Shown here: positions 1-8,127 of the stretch, in pieces
How positions within the stretch are numbered: position 1 is the first letter of the stretch
Layout: each line of letters starts with the position of its first letter
Assembly: GCA_034002865.1 (NCBI GenBank)
Contig: JAVEZR010000006.1
Span: 1 to 43,878 of the forward strand
Length of the DNA: 43,878 bases
From: UBA5209 sp034002865
Lineage (GTDB): Bacteria > Patescibacteriota > Dojkabacteria > SC72
Reading direction: 5' to 3'
Notes under the pieces: generated by a model
What the model was told of the DNA's origin: nothing
Database searches by the model: none
Seen by the model: the letters and a program-made list of their open reading frames with translations, nothing else
Translations under genes and position numbers: made by a program

Positions 1-2
1 TC

Positions 3-554
3 ATTCCAATATATACAGATGAGAGCAAGGAAGAAGTTATGAAATACTGTGAAGAGGTTGTAGAAAGTTTAGAGAAGTTAGTAGATGGTATAGAACTCGA
101 TAGTAGAGATTTTCAATCTCCAGGTTTTAAGTTCAATGAATGGGAGAAGAAGGGTGTCCCTGTTAGAATAGAAATTGGAAAGAGAGATATTGACCAGGGA
201 AAGATCATACTCGTAAGAAGAGATACCGGTGAGAAAGAGGGTGTAGATAAAGGAGAAATAGGGAGTAGGGTACTTGCTGTTTTAGAGGATATTCAAAATA
301 GTTTACTAAATAATTCCTCTGAAATACTAAAACAGGGAACTCACGCTGTACAATCATATGATGAATTTAAGGCATTGCTAAAGGATAAAAAAGGCTTCAT
401 TAAAGCCCTTTGGTGTGGTAGTTTACAGTGTGAAGAAAGTATTAAGTATGAAAGTAAAGCAACCACGAGATATCACTTTGGTGAGAAAGAGGGTAAGTGT
501 ATCTACTGTGGGAAGCAGGCCCATGAAGAGTGGGTATTTGCTATCCCTTACTAG
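3..554 (+). CDS. proS: Prolyl-tRNA synthetase, archaeal/eukaryotic type, C-terminal part (5' partial)
   Basis: The reading frame is open from the left edge, so this is the 3' end of a longer gene. The visible part covers most of the anticodon-binding domain and the C-terminal zinc-type domain of ProRS type 3. The segment with FNEWEKKGVPVRIEIGKRD followed by VRRDTG is the family hallmark. The C-terminal part has GKCIYCGKQA and ends in a tyrosine, as archaeal-type ProRS does. The enzyme charges tRNA-Pro in the cytoplasm. The usual C-terminal cysteines are partly kept (C133, C138, C161 and C164 counted from the first internal Met). The gene stops with TAG. The catalytic core lies outside the window. 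Confidence 0.93.
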   Translation: MPIYTDESKEEVMKYCEEVVESLEKLVDGIELDSRDFQSPGFKFNEWEKKGVPVRIEIGKRDIDQGKIILVRRDTGEKEGVDKGEIGSRVLAVLEDIQNSLLNNSSEILKQGTHAVQSYDEFKALLKDKKGFIKALWCGSLQCEESIKYESKATTRYHFGEKEGKCIYCGKQAHEEWVFAIPY

Positions 555-812
555 TGAAACTAGGAGAAAAATACAGACATCGGAGTTTTACACTTTGTTC
601 TCAATTCGTATACTTCATATATTCAATATTTGAACAGTAGGGAGGAAATGTCGCTCTTTAGATGCATTCCCAAATGAGACCTTTCTTTGCACACCGCTTC
701 TTAGCTTCCCGTTCACAAGGGTACGGTTGTTAACCCCCCTAGATGTTTCACCTATTGGTAATAGTAAATATTTTAGATATAATATTGGCAGTAAAATATT
801 AGAGGATCTAAT

Positions 813-1253
813 ATGGGGGTAGAGAATAAAGAAAGAAAGTTAGTGGGAGAGAAAGAGAGAGAGGCACTAGTGTACAGTTTCGACATTATTAAAGTTGCTC
901 TCTCTCATGGTTGGAGAATAAGGATATTTCAAAAAGAGTACAACCTTCTATATTTAGAAAAAGTACTCAGAGATTCGGGAGTTGACCCTAATGCGTTTTT
1001 CTCATTCAGAGAGTTTAGATCAAAAGAAGGTATACACAGTGCCTACGATTGGGCTAGAGAGGTTCAGAAAGTTGCATATGAGAGTTATAATACAGAAGAG
1101 ATAGAGGATGAGGAGTGTATGGAGAGTATGAAGATATTGGATCAAGCATACAAAGATGAGGTGGAGCCATGGAAAGCACTTACAAGTGAGCAGTTAGTAG
1201 ATATTAATAGCTACTGTAAGAGATCTATTGATACTCTTTACTACTTAGCCTAA
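813..1253 (+). CDS. Hypothetical protein, 146 aa
   Basis: I do not recognise a family. The product is soluble, charged and probably helical, with no membrane segment or signal peptide. A -10 box (TATAAT at 778-783) predicts a transcript start near 790, about 23 nt before the ATG. The leader contains a weak purine-rich AGAGGAT. The last 9 nt overlap the 3' end of convergent uvrA, so both stop codons are shared in a tail-to-tail overlap. It could be lineage-specific. Confidence 0.7.
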   Translation: MGVENKERKLVGEKEREALVYSFDIIKVALSHGWRIRIFQKEYNLLYLEKVLRDSGVDPNAFFSFREFRSKEGIHSAYDWAREVQKVAYESYNTEEIEDEECMESMKILDQAYKDEVEPWKALTSEQLVDINSYCKRSIDTLYYLA

Positions 1254-4106
1254 TTTCTTCTTTAACCATTTACCAGTCCAACTCTTTTCATTCTCTTTTA
1301 TATCATCAACACTACCTTGGGCTACGATATATCCACCTTTCTCTCCTCCCTCTGGTCCTAAATCAACAATCCAATCTGCAAATTTAACTATATCCAAGTT
1401 ATGTTCTATTACAATTACAGTGTTACCTTTGCTTACTAACTTTTTCAGCAGAACGAGTAGTTTATCGATGTCGTAGAAGTGTAGTCCTGTAGTAGGTTCA
1501 TCAAGAATATATAACGTGTGTCCTCTAGTTTGTTTTGAGAGCTCTTTGGCTAACTTAATTCTTTGGGATTCTCCACCAGAGAGAGTAAGTGCAGATTGTC
1601 CAAGACGTATATATCCTAGTCCAACCTCTTGTAGAATAGTTAGCTTGTTTTTTAGAGAGGGTATATCTTTAAAGAACTCTAAAGCACTATCTACGGTCAT
1701 TTCTAGAATATCAGAGATGTTTTTACCTTTATAATCAACACTTAAAGCATCACTGTTGTACCTTTTACCATTACATTCATCACACTCTATGTACATATCA
1801 GGTAGAAATTGCATCTCTACCTTTATTTGGCCATCTCCCTTACATTTCTCACATCTACCTCCCTTAACATTAAAACTAAACCTACCCGCTTTGTACCCTC
1901 TTGTCCTAGCCTCTTTAGTTTGTGCAAAGAGATCTCTAATATAGGTAAACATACCTGTATATGTAGCTGGGTTTGATCTAGGAGTCTTGCCGATGGGCTT
2001 TTGATCAATACCTATTACCTTGTCTACATTCTCTATACCTTCTATATCCTCATATTCACCCTCTATTTGCTTACCATGCATCTTTCTATTCATGAGAGCA
2101 GGGTACAGGGTATCGTTAATTAAAGAAGACTTACCACTACCAGAGACTCCTGTTATACATGTTAATGTGTTAAGAGGTATCTCTAGATTAACATCTTTTA
2201 AGTTGTGAGTTGCAACATTACATATTGAGATTTTACTTGAGCTGTTATAGTCGAAGGGTAGGGGGCCAGGTAAGCCTTGCCCTACATTAAGGTCTTTTCT
2301 AAGGTATTTCGCAGTCAGAGAGTCCGAGTGCTTGATTGCGTTTAGATCTCCCTGTGCAACTACCTCACCACCTTTCTCTCCAGCTTTTGGTCCAATATCT
2401 ACAATCCAATCAGCCCTATCCATTGTTTCTTCATCATGCTCTACTACCACCACTGTGTTTCCACTGTCCCTTAAAGACTCTATTGAGGTAAGTAGCTTAT
2501 CTACATCCCTTGGGTGTAACCCTATTGATGGCTCATCTAGCACATACAAGACTCCTGAGAGCCCAGTACCAATCTGTGACGCTAATCTAATTCTTTGAGA
2601 TTCTCCCCCAGAGAGAGTATTCGCTTTCCTGGAAAGAGTAATATATGTTAAACCTACATTAGTAAGAAACTCTAATCTACTACCTATCTCTTTTAATATC
2701 GGTTTTGCAATCTCCTTGCTATTACCCTCTAACTTGAGATTCTTTAGGAATCTCTTTAAGTTGTATATGGAGAGATTAGTCATCTCAATTATATTGTAAT
2801 TACCAACCTTTACACCTAATGAGTAAGGTTTTAATCTATCACCACTACATGCATCGCATACCTTCTCTGTCATATATTTCTCTATCTCCAAACGCCTAAA
2901 TTCAGAATCTGTTTCTTTGTAAAGCCTCTCAAGCTCATTAACAACACCCTCGTACTGAACATCGTATGTCCTCTCCCTACCAAACCTGTTAGTATATTTG
3001 ATTTTGTAGAAGGGCTTTCTCCCATTACCATAGAAGAGTAGATCAAAGATTTCCTTGGGGTACTCTCTTATAGGGGTTTTTAAATCAAAGCGGTGCTCCT
3101 TAGCTACACTATCGAGTATCCTTTTAGTCCATGAATCTTTTGTAGTCCTATTTCCCCAAGGGAATATTCCCCCCTCATCTATAGTTAGGCGTGGATTATA
3201 TGTCTTCTCAATATCTATCTCATTGATTATGCCAAGACCAGAGCACTTTTGACACGCTCCTTCTGGAGAATTAAAGGAGAAAGATGCGGGTGAGATTTTA
3301 GGGTATGATATCTGACACTTAAAGCAGGTATTTTTCTCCGAGAAGAAGAACTCCTCATCCTCAATCTTTATCTTTACCTCTCCATCCGAAAGGGATATTG
3401 CAAGTTCTACGGAGTCGTTAAGTCTTTTGGAGAATGACTCTTTGCTCTCTTTTAGCATTTGACTGTCAAGTCTGTCAACAATTAAATCTATGCTATGTTT
3501 AACATTGGAATCTAAATTAAGATTCTCAATATCGTCTAGGTGGTAAAGATTGCCATCAATGATTACTCTAGCGAACCCCTTTGTAAGTAACTTGGCAAGT
3601 AATGCCTTGTATTCACCCTTTCTACCCTTTACAAGAGGAGAAAGTATCTGGAATTTTACATCTTTCTTAGATATCCTTCTCACTATCTGCTCTGATATCT
3701 CTTGGATACTCTGGGAGGAAATTAATGTTCCACAGTTTGGACAGTACGATTTCCCTATATGCCCAAAGAGTAATCTAAGGTATCCATATATTTCAGTAAT
3801 GGTACCCACTGTGGATCTTGGATTACTACTAGTAGTTTTTTGATCAATTGAGATTGCAGGAGACAAACCTGTGATACTGTCTACATCAGGCTTATGCATT
3901 AAGCCTAGAAACTGTCTCGCATATGAAGAGAGGCTCTCTACATATCTTCTTTGGCCCTCTGCGTAGAGAGTATCGAAGGCAAGGGAGGACTTACCACTGC
4001 CTGAAACTCCCGTAAATACTATTAATTTGTTTTTAGGTATCTCTAGAGATATATTCTTAAGATTATGTTCCCTAGCCCCCTTTATTTTTATTGAATCCTT
4101 GGTCAT
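1245..4106 (-). CDS. uvrA: UvrABC excinuclease subunit A
   Basis: The 953-residue product has the full length normal for UvrA, the DNA damage sensor of nucleotide excision repair. It carries two ABC ATPase modules. The first has Walker A GVSGSGKSSLAFDTLYAEG near the N-terminus and signature LSGGESQRIRLAS. The second has Walker A GVSGSGKSSLINDTLYPAL, signature LSGGESQRIKLAKELS and Walker B LYILDEPTTGLHF. Cysteine pairs of the zinc modules are present (CPNCG, CFKC with CQKC, and CEKCKGDGQ with CDECNG). The promoter TGATATAAT (4125 down to 4117) predicts a start about 4 nt before the ATG, so the mRNA is nearly leaderless. uvrB is not in the window. Confidence 0.98.
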   Translation of the reverse strand: MTKDSIKIKGAREHNLKNISLEIPKNKLIVFTGVSGSGKSSLAFDTLYAEGQRRYVESLSSYARQFLGLMHKPDVDSITGLSPAISIDQKTTSSNPRSTVGTITEIYGYLRLLFGHIGKSYCPNCGTLISSQSIQEISEQIVRRISKKDVKFQILSPLVKGRKGEYKALLAKLLTKGFARVIIDGNLYHLDDIENLNLDSNVKHSIDLIVDRLDSQMLKESKESFSKRLNDSVELAISLSDGEVKIKIEDEEFFFSEKNTCFKCQISYPKISPASFSFNSPEGACQKCSGLGIINEIDIEKTYNPRLTIDEGGIFPWGNRTTKDSWTKRILDSVAKEHRFDLKTPIREYPKEIFDLLFYGNGRKPFYKIKYTNRFGRERTYDVQYEGVVNELERLYKETDSEFRRLEIEKYMTEKVCDACSGDRLKPYSLGVKVGNYNIIEMTNLSIYNLKRFLKNLKLEGNSKEIAKPILKEIGSRLEFLTNVGLTYITLSRKANTLSGGESQRIRLASQIGTGLSGVLYVLDEPSIGLHPRDVDKLLTSIESLRDSGNTVVVVEHDEETMDRADWIVDIGPKAGEKGGEVVAQGDLNAIKHSDSLTAKYLRKDLNVGQGLPGPLPFDYNSSSKISICNVATHNLKDVNLEIPLNTLTCITGVSGSGKSSLINDTLYPALMNRKMHGKQIEGEYEDIEGIENVDKVIGIDQKPIGKTPRSNPATYTGMFTYIRDLFAQTKEARTRGYKAGRFSFNVKGGRCEKCKGDGQIKVEMQFLPDMYIECDECNGKRYNSDALSVDYKGKNISDILEMTVDSALEFFKDIPSLKNKLTILQEVGLGYIRLGQSALTLSGGESQRIKLAKELSKQTRGHTLYILDEPTTGLHFYDIDKLLVLLKKLVSKGNTVIVIEHNLDIVKFADWIVDLGPEGGEKGGYIVAQGSVDDIKENEKSWTGKWLKKKLG

Positions 4107-4116
4107 AGCAATCTTT

Positions 4117-4141
4117 ATTATATCATGGATTGTGATATAAT
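4117..4141. promoter_or_regulatory. Perfectly symmetric divergent extended -10 promoters
   Basis: The sequence ATTATATCA, a 7-bp spacer, then TGATATAAT is a perfect 9-bp inverted repeat. Each arm is an extended -10 element (TGnTATAAT). One arm drives uvrA leftwards, with a predicted start near 4110. The other drives the small gene to the right, with a predicted start near 4148. Confidence 0.75.
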
Positions 4142-4154
4142 CGACTTCTATATA

Positions 4155-4526
4155 GTGAAAAGCGAGATATTAGGAAACAACTTAGAGGTAATATCAGATG
4201 TAGAGATATTCTCTCTTAACATCATAAATGAGATGTTTGGAGAGCAAACTGTTACTGAGATTGAGTCTCTTGCTTCAGTATGGAGTGAGGCAATCTCTAA
4301 AGTTGATTGGAATAGGGTAGGAGTATATGGTGGAGTAGGAGCTGCAGCAGGTTTTGCTTTGGGTATACTCCTTTCTAAAATATATATAGATGCAGAAACC
4401 CAAAGAGATTCCCTTAATACAAACCCAGATCCTGCTCATGGATGTGGTTGTACATTGGTAACAATTGGAACAGTTGCAGGGCTTGTAGCAGGTGTTGTAG
4501 TAGGTAGATATACTCAACCTAGATAG
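4155..4526 (+). CDS. Small glycine-rich membrane protein, unknown
   Basis: The frame also has an upstream ATG at 4125, but that lies before the TGATATAAT -10 box at 4133-4141. The GTG at 4155, seven nt after the predicted transcript start, is therefore the more likely start, giving 123 residues. ATG 4233 is a further alternative. The C-terminal half has two glycine/alanine-rich hydrophobic segments (around VGVYGGVGAAAGFALGILL and TIGTVAGLVAGVVVGRY) separated by a polar loop with PAHGCGC. This resembles a two-helix hairpin with glycine-zipper character. No family was recognised. It ends 5 nt before the next gene, so the two are probably co-transcribed. Confidence 0.6.
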   Translation: MKSEILGNNLEVISDVEIFSLNIINEMFGEQTVTEIESLASVWSEAISKVDWNRVGVYGGVGAAAGFALGILLSKIYIDAETQRDSLNTNPDPAHGCGCTLVTIGTVAGLVAGVVVGRYTQPR

Positions 4527-4531
4527 CAGAT

Positions 4532-4726
4532 ATGACAATTGAAAAGATACAAGAAAATTTAGTAAATGCTCTCCTTAAGTATGGTGTTAGTAAAAAAAAC
4601 TCCTTAAAGATATCCTCAACCTTTTTCTTTGCTTGGTTAAAGAATCAAGGTGTGCAGGAGGCTAATCCAGAGTCTTACGATATTGCAGTAAGAGAGTTTC
4701 TTACTCGCTTCAAAGAGTCCTCTTAG
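4532..4726 (+). CDS. Hypothetical protein, 64 aa
   Basis: A short charged protein with no membrane segment; the middle (STFFFAWLKN) is aromatic. No family was recognised. It sits 5 nt after the small membrane protein gene and immediately before tRNA-Arg, whose own promoter overlaps the end of this gene. Its main support is its position in a probable two-gene unit and the absence of a competing frame. Confidence 0.55.
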   Translation: MTIEKIQENLVNALLKYGVSKKNSLKISSTFFFAWLKNQGVQEANPESYDIAVREFLTRFKESS

Positions 4727-4728
4727 AA

Positions 4729-4737
4729 TGATATAAT
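4729..4737 (+). promoter_or_regulatory. Extended -10 promoter of tRNA-Arg
   Basis: TGATATAAT lies with its last base 12 nt before the mature tRNA 5' end. The predicted transcript start near 4744 leaves a 5-nt leader. It overlaps the stop region of the 64-aa gene. Confidence 0.65.
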
Positions 4738-4748
4738 TACGGGCATTT

Positions 4749-4822
4749 GCACCCGTAGCTCAATTGGATAGAGCAACACACTCCTAACGTGTAGGTTACT
4801 GGTTCGATTCCGGTCGGGTGCG
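4749..4822 (+). tRNA. tRNA-Arg (anticodon CCT)
   Basis: Cloverleaf: acceptor GCACCCG pairs with CGGGTGC, D stem GCTC/GAGC, anticodon loop CTCCTAA with anticodon CCT, T arm CTGG-TTCGATT-CCGG, and discriminator G. It reads AGG. The base pair next to the anticodon loop (A31-C39) is a mismatch. The 3' CCA is not encoded. Confidence 0.95.
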
Positions 4823-4852
4823 TATATTAAGGGAATCATACTTAAGTTGATG

Positions 4853-4858
4853 TATAAT
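4853..4858 (+). promoter_or_regulatory. -10 box of a leaderless gene
   Basis: TATAAT ends exactly 7 nt before the A of ATG 4865, which is the standard distance from -10 to the transcript start. It therefore predicts a transcript that starts at the start codon of the glycosyltransferase gene. In-frame TTG 4847 and ATG 4850 would lie upstream of the transcript. Confidence 0.65.
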
Positions 4859-4864
4859 TTCGAT

Positions 4865-6463
4865 ATGGTTAAGAATCCAAGGATAGAGGATTTAAAAGCT
4901 TCAGATAGAGTGGATGGGTATCCAGCACAAACACCTAAGTGGTTAAAAAGAGTATTAGAAGTTGTACCAGGTGTATTAGTATGGTTCTTTGTCCTATCTC
5001 CAATTATTTTCGCATTGATTGGTCTAGAGGAGATCTTTATCTTCTATATCTCCTTTCTAATCATATATTGGGTATTTAGAGGTATAAAGTTTGTAGTGGG
5101 TATTGCCATAGGTATTAGGAGAATGAGAAGAGATTTAAATACAGACTTTGTTTCAAAGATAAGAGAGGAGGGTAGTAAGGAGTTTGATGAACTTAGCTAT
5201 ATATATCTCTGTCCTGTGTACAAAGAGGGGTTAGATATCTTAGAGCCCTCTTTTGAAGCATGGAGTAAGAGTGATGTAGGGGCTGAAAAGATACATGTTG
5301 TTGTAGCTATGGAAGAGAGTACTGCGAAGAGTGTGCAAATACCTAACTATGAGATATTAAAGGAGAAGTACGGTAATCAATTTGCAAGTATGCAGTACTA
5401 TGTTCACCCAAAGAATATAGAGGGAGAGGCTTTAGGAGTTAAGGGAGCGAATATTAATTGGGCTACAAGAAATTTTGTAGAGAAGCTGGAGTCAGAAGGT
5501 AGAGATATTTCTAAGTACTTACTAATTACTTGTGATTGTGATCTTAGACCTGACCCTAAGTATCTATCTGCTGTTACGTATAAATATTTAACAGTAGAAG
5601 ATCCAGAGAAGAAATACTATACAAGCGCTATATATACACTGAATAATAATATATGGAGAGTTCCGACCCTAATTAGAGTTCAATCTTCTATGTTAACGTT
5701 AGTTACATTACATAACTGGACTATAGATAAGTATGAGCATACACCATTTCTTAAATCACGTTTTAGCGCTAAAGAGACATTCTCTTCATATATTGTTAAC
5801 CTTAAGACTCTTAAAAATGTCCACTTCTGGGATCCTCAGTTAGGTATTGATGATTCTACATTCTTTTGGAATGCCCTTATTCGTTTTGAGGGTAACTTTA
5901 CTGGGGAAGAGGTATATATTCCAACCCATAGTGATGCGGTGGAGAACGAGAGTATGGTTAAGTCATATAAATCCTTCTATAAACAGCAACATAGGTGGGG
6001 TTGGGGTGTAATAGTATTTCCTACAACTCTTGCAGCGTTGATATATGATAAAAGGATTCCGTTTCTAAAAAAGATATATATTATTATTGCTATGTATCGT
6101 CAATATATCTTCTTTATTACAGTAGTTTACCTTATGACTTTTGGACTCTCTCTGTTAGGTCTGTTTAGTAAGGATTATCTATTTAGTTCTGCATCTTACA
6201 ACCTACCTAATGCTATGAGTTTTCTTCTAACAATCTTACTCTTATGTAATGTATTTATTGTATATTACAGGAGAAAGATAACGCCTATACCTAAAGGGTG
6301 GAAGTGGTGGAGACATTTAATAGATTTCGGAGAGGTAGCCCTTATTGCTGTACAGATGCTTTCATTTGGGTTTATTCCGTATCTACAAGCAGATACAGAA
6401 ATGATGTTAGGTAGAGGATTTAAGAAGAATTTCTATGCTACAGATAAGGTAAAGATGAAGTAG
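4865..6463 (+). CDS. Membrane glycosyltransferase, family 2 (cellulose-synthase-like)
   Basis: A processive-type GT2 architecture. Two N-terminal membrane helices (about residues 28-85) precede a cytoplasmic GT-A domain, followed by C-terminal membrane segments (about 400-430, 450-475 and 500-520). Catalytic motifs are visible: CDCDL (D224 and D226, the metal/UDP-binding aspartates), IDD (328-330, the acceptor-site acidic motif) and QQHRWGWG (374-381), the Q-x-x-R-W motif of cellulose and hyaluronan synthases. It probably transfers a sugar from a nucleotide or lipid donor to an envelope polysaccharide or glycolipid; the substrate cannot be read from sequence. The start is chosen from the leaderless promoter. 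It converges on the PEGA gene with a 1-nt gap. Confidence 0.85.
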   Translation: MVKNPRIEDLKASDRVDGYPAQTPKWLKRVLEVVPGVLVWFFVLSPIIFALIGLEEIFIFYISFLIIYWVFRGIKFVVGIAIGIRRMRRDLNTDFVSKIREEGSKEFDELSYIYLCPVYKEGLDILEPSFEAWSKSDVGAEKIHVVVAMEESTAKSVQIPNYEILKEKYGNQFASMQYYVHPKNIEGEALGVKGANINWATRNFVEKLESEGRDISKYLLITCDCDLRPDPKYLSAVTYKYLTVEDPEKKYYTSAIYTLNNNIWRVPTLIRVQSSMLTLVTLHNWTIDKYEHTPFLKSRFSAKETFSSYIVNLKTLKNVHFWDPQLGIDDSTFFWNALIRFEGNFTGEEVYIPTHSDAVENESMVKSYKSFYKQQHRWGWGVIVFPTTLAALIYDKRIPFLKKIYIIIAMYRQYIFFITVVYLMTFGLSLLGLFSKDYLFSSASYNLPNAMSFLLTILLLCNVFIVYYRRKITPIPKGWKWWRHLIDFGEVALIAVQMLSFGFIPYLQADTEMMLGRGFKKNFYATDKVKMK

Positions 6464-6464
6464 G

Positions 6465-8045
6465 TTAATGTATAGTGTATCTATCTATAGAGATAGAGCT
6501 TGGAAGAGTCTCAGTTGCCTCTGTTACAGTTACTGTAAAGATATCTTCTTTAGAGTATGTAGTTCCTATATGTTTGTACATATCTGCACTTTCAATTAAA
6601 AGAGTTTTATTCTCTCCCTCCTTGTCTGCAATATATACGCTGTTATCCTGTACATATTCGATGTATAGAGAGTTAGAAAGCCATCCTAGTATTTCTGTAT
6701 TTTGAATAGAGATATTCTTTATCTCTTGAGACCCTATTTCAATATTTGAGTTACCCTCTTCCTTGAGGAAAGTAAATACTCCGAACTCTTTCTCATCTTT
6801 ATATATTAATTTTCTGTTATCAGGAGAAAATTGTACTAACTCAGATTTGTATGGAGAGATTAGATGATATCTCTTTGTCCTGATATTGTACCAATACGAT
6901 GAGCTATCAGTCTGAATATATATACCCTGTGCATTTTGATTCACCCTTATATCTGTAACCTCTCCAACGCTCTTTGTACTTGCTGTAGAGTTTGTAAAGG
7001 CTGAGTATTTACCAACAAGGTCATCGTCTTGGTATTTAAGAAGGAACTCTTTATTCTTCTGAAAGAACAGGTCACTTACTAATACTTTCGGATTTGAGCC
7101 ATCCATCTCTTCTTGGGTTAATACGTATGCATATACTCTCTCATTCTCGTTATCTATAGCGCTCTCTACAGTGTAGAAGTAGCCCTGTTCATCAGTACTC
7201 CATAGGTACTCAGTATTTAGCTCCTTCTTTATTAGTAAATATCTACTCTGTCTCTCTATATTAAAAGAGATTAGATCTGTATCAGATTCAAACATTAAGT
7301 ATCTGTTATTACGTGCCCATGTCATCTCATATGTACTAAACTGCCCTATATTTAAAACTGTTAGTTGGTCTAATGTAGAACTCTTAGATATGTCTAAAAG
7401 GTATGTAGTTGTAGTACCATTTAAGCTGTAGTAAAGTACTCCAAGTAGACCATTTGGTGATTGTAAGATGTCAATATCGGGCTCTACTGGGCTTTCAAAA
7501 GTAAGTATTACTTTAGGGTTAGAACTTAGATCCCAGAAAGTAGTATTAACATTGTAGAGCCATATCTCATAGTTAAAGAGTAGGGTAAGCTCATCATATG
7601 TTTTTGTTAGTATTAGAAGGTGATTCCTCTCTTCGTTAAACCAGCTCTTTATATAATCTTTGCCCTCTATGGTATACACATTGCTCTTCTGTATATTCTC
7701 CTTAACTAACCATGGGAATACAGGTGTAGACTTTTCCTCCTTTATCTCAACTCTCTTTCTCCATTCTATATACCCATTCTTCGCTACAGAAATATCGTAC
7801 TCTCCTACATTTAAACTTGTACTTCTGGGAGTTTTACCTTTACTTTTTCCATCAATATATAGGTCCGCGAGGAACGGTTCAGACTCTACAGTTAGTACTC
7901 CAGTTCTAATAAACTGCTGATTAAATGGATCTACTCTCCATCCATTTGCATACAGGTATACAGTAATAGCGCCAAGATAGATAAAAAGAGATACTAACAA
8001 AGATATTAAGGTAAAAGTCCTTCTATTTGTTTTCTGTTTTTTCAT
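6465..8045 (-). CDS. PEGA-domain membrane-anchored protein
   Basis: One N-terminal membrane helix (about residues 11-33) with a basic cytoplasmic tail anchors a long extracytoplasmic part. A PEGA domain follows (about 48-112), with GVLTVESEPFLADLYIDG and GKTPRSTSLNVGEYDISVAKNGY typical of this surface-associated fold. The rest (about 120-526) is beta-rich with repeated blade-like segments, compatible with a beta-propeller as in other CPR PEGA proteins. The cell-surface role is inferred. TGATATACT (8062 down to 8054) predicts a transcript start 2 nt before the ATG. It is divergent from the MreB paralogue. Confidence 0.85.
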   Translation of the reverse strand: MKKQKTNRRTFTLISLLVSLFIYLGAITVYLYANGWRVDPFNQQFIRTGVLTVESEPFLADLYIDGKSKGKTPRSTSLNVGEYDISVAKNGYIEWRKRVEIKEEKSTPVFPWLVKENIQKSNVYTIEGKDYIKSWFNEERNHLLILTKTYDELTLLFNYEIWLYNVNTTFWDLSSNPKVILTFESPVEPDIDILQSPNGLLGVLYYSLNGTTTTYLLDISKSSTLDQLTVLNIGQFSTYEMTWARNNRYLMFESDTDLISFNIERQSRYLLIKKELNTEYLWSTDEQGYFYTVESAIDNENERVYAYVLTQEEMDGSNPKVLVSDLFFQKNKEFLLKYQDDDLVGKYSAFTNSTASTKSVGEVTDIRVNQNAQGIYIQTDSSSYWYNIRTKRYHLISPYKSELVQFSPDNRKLIYKDEKEFGVFTFLKEEGNSNIEIGSQEIKNISIQNTEILGWLSNSLYIEYVQDNSVYIADKEGENKTLLIESADMYKHIGTTYSKEDIFTVTVTEATETLPSSISIDRYTIH

Positions 8046-8053
8046 ACTGCATT

Positions 8054-8062
8054 AGTATATCA
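8054..8062 (-). promoter_or_regulatory. Extended -10 promoter of the PEGA gene
   Basis: TGATATACT on the minus strand puts the predicted transcript start at 8047, two nt before the ATG at 8045. Confidence 0.6.
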
Positions 8063-8112
8063 CAAGGTAGGGGATTTTTTGAGAAGGGTTTTTACTAAAA
8101 ATAGTAGCTTAA

Positions 8113-8121
8113 TGATATAAT
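8113..8121 (+). promoter_or_regulatory. Extended -10 promoter of a leaderless gene
   Basis: TGATATAAT ends 7 nt before the ATG at 8128, so the predicted +1 is the A of the start codon. Confidence 0.68.
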
Positions 8122-8127
8122 CGATAC

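Noticed and set aside
640..765. Possible 5S rRNA on the minus strand
   Set aside because: A short match to the 5S helix III/loop C region (CCGT, GAAC, GGGAAGCTAAG) is visible, but helix II does not pair, the loop E motif is absent and the ends do not form a proper helix I.
4125..4154. ATG at 4125 as start of the small membrane protein
   Set aside because: It lies upstream of the TGATATAAT -10 box of the gene, so it would not be in the transcript. GTG 4155 fits better.
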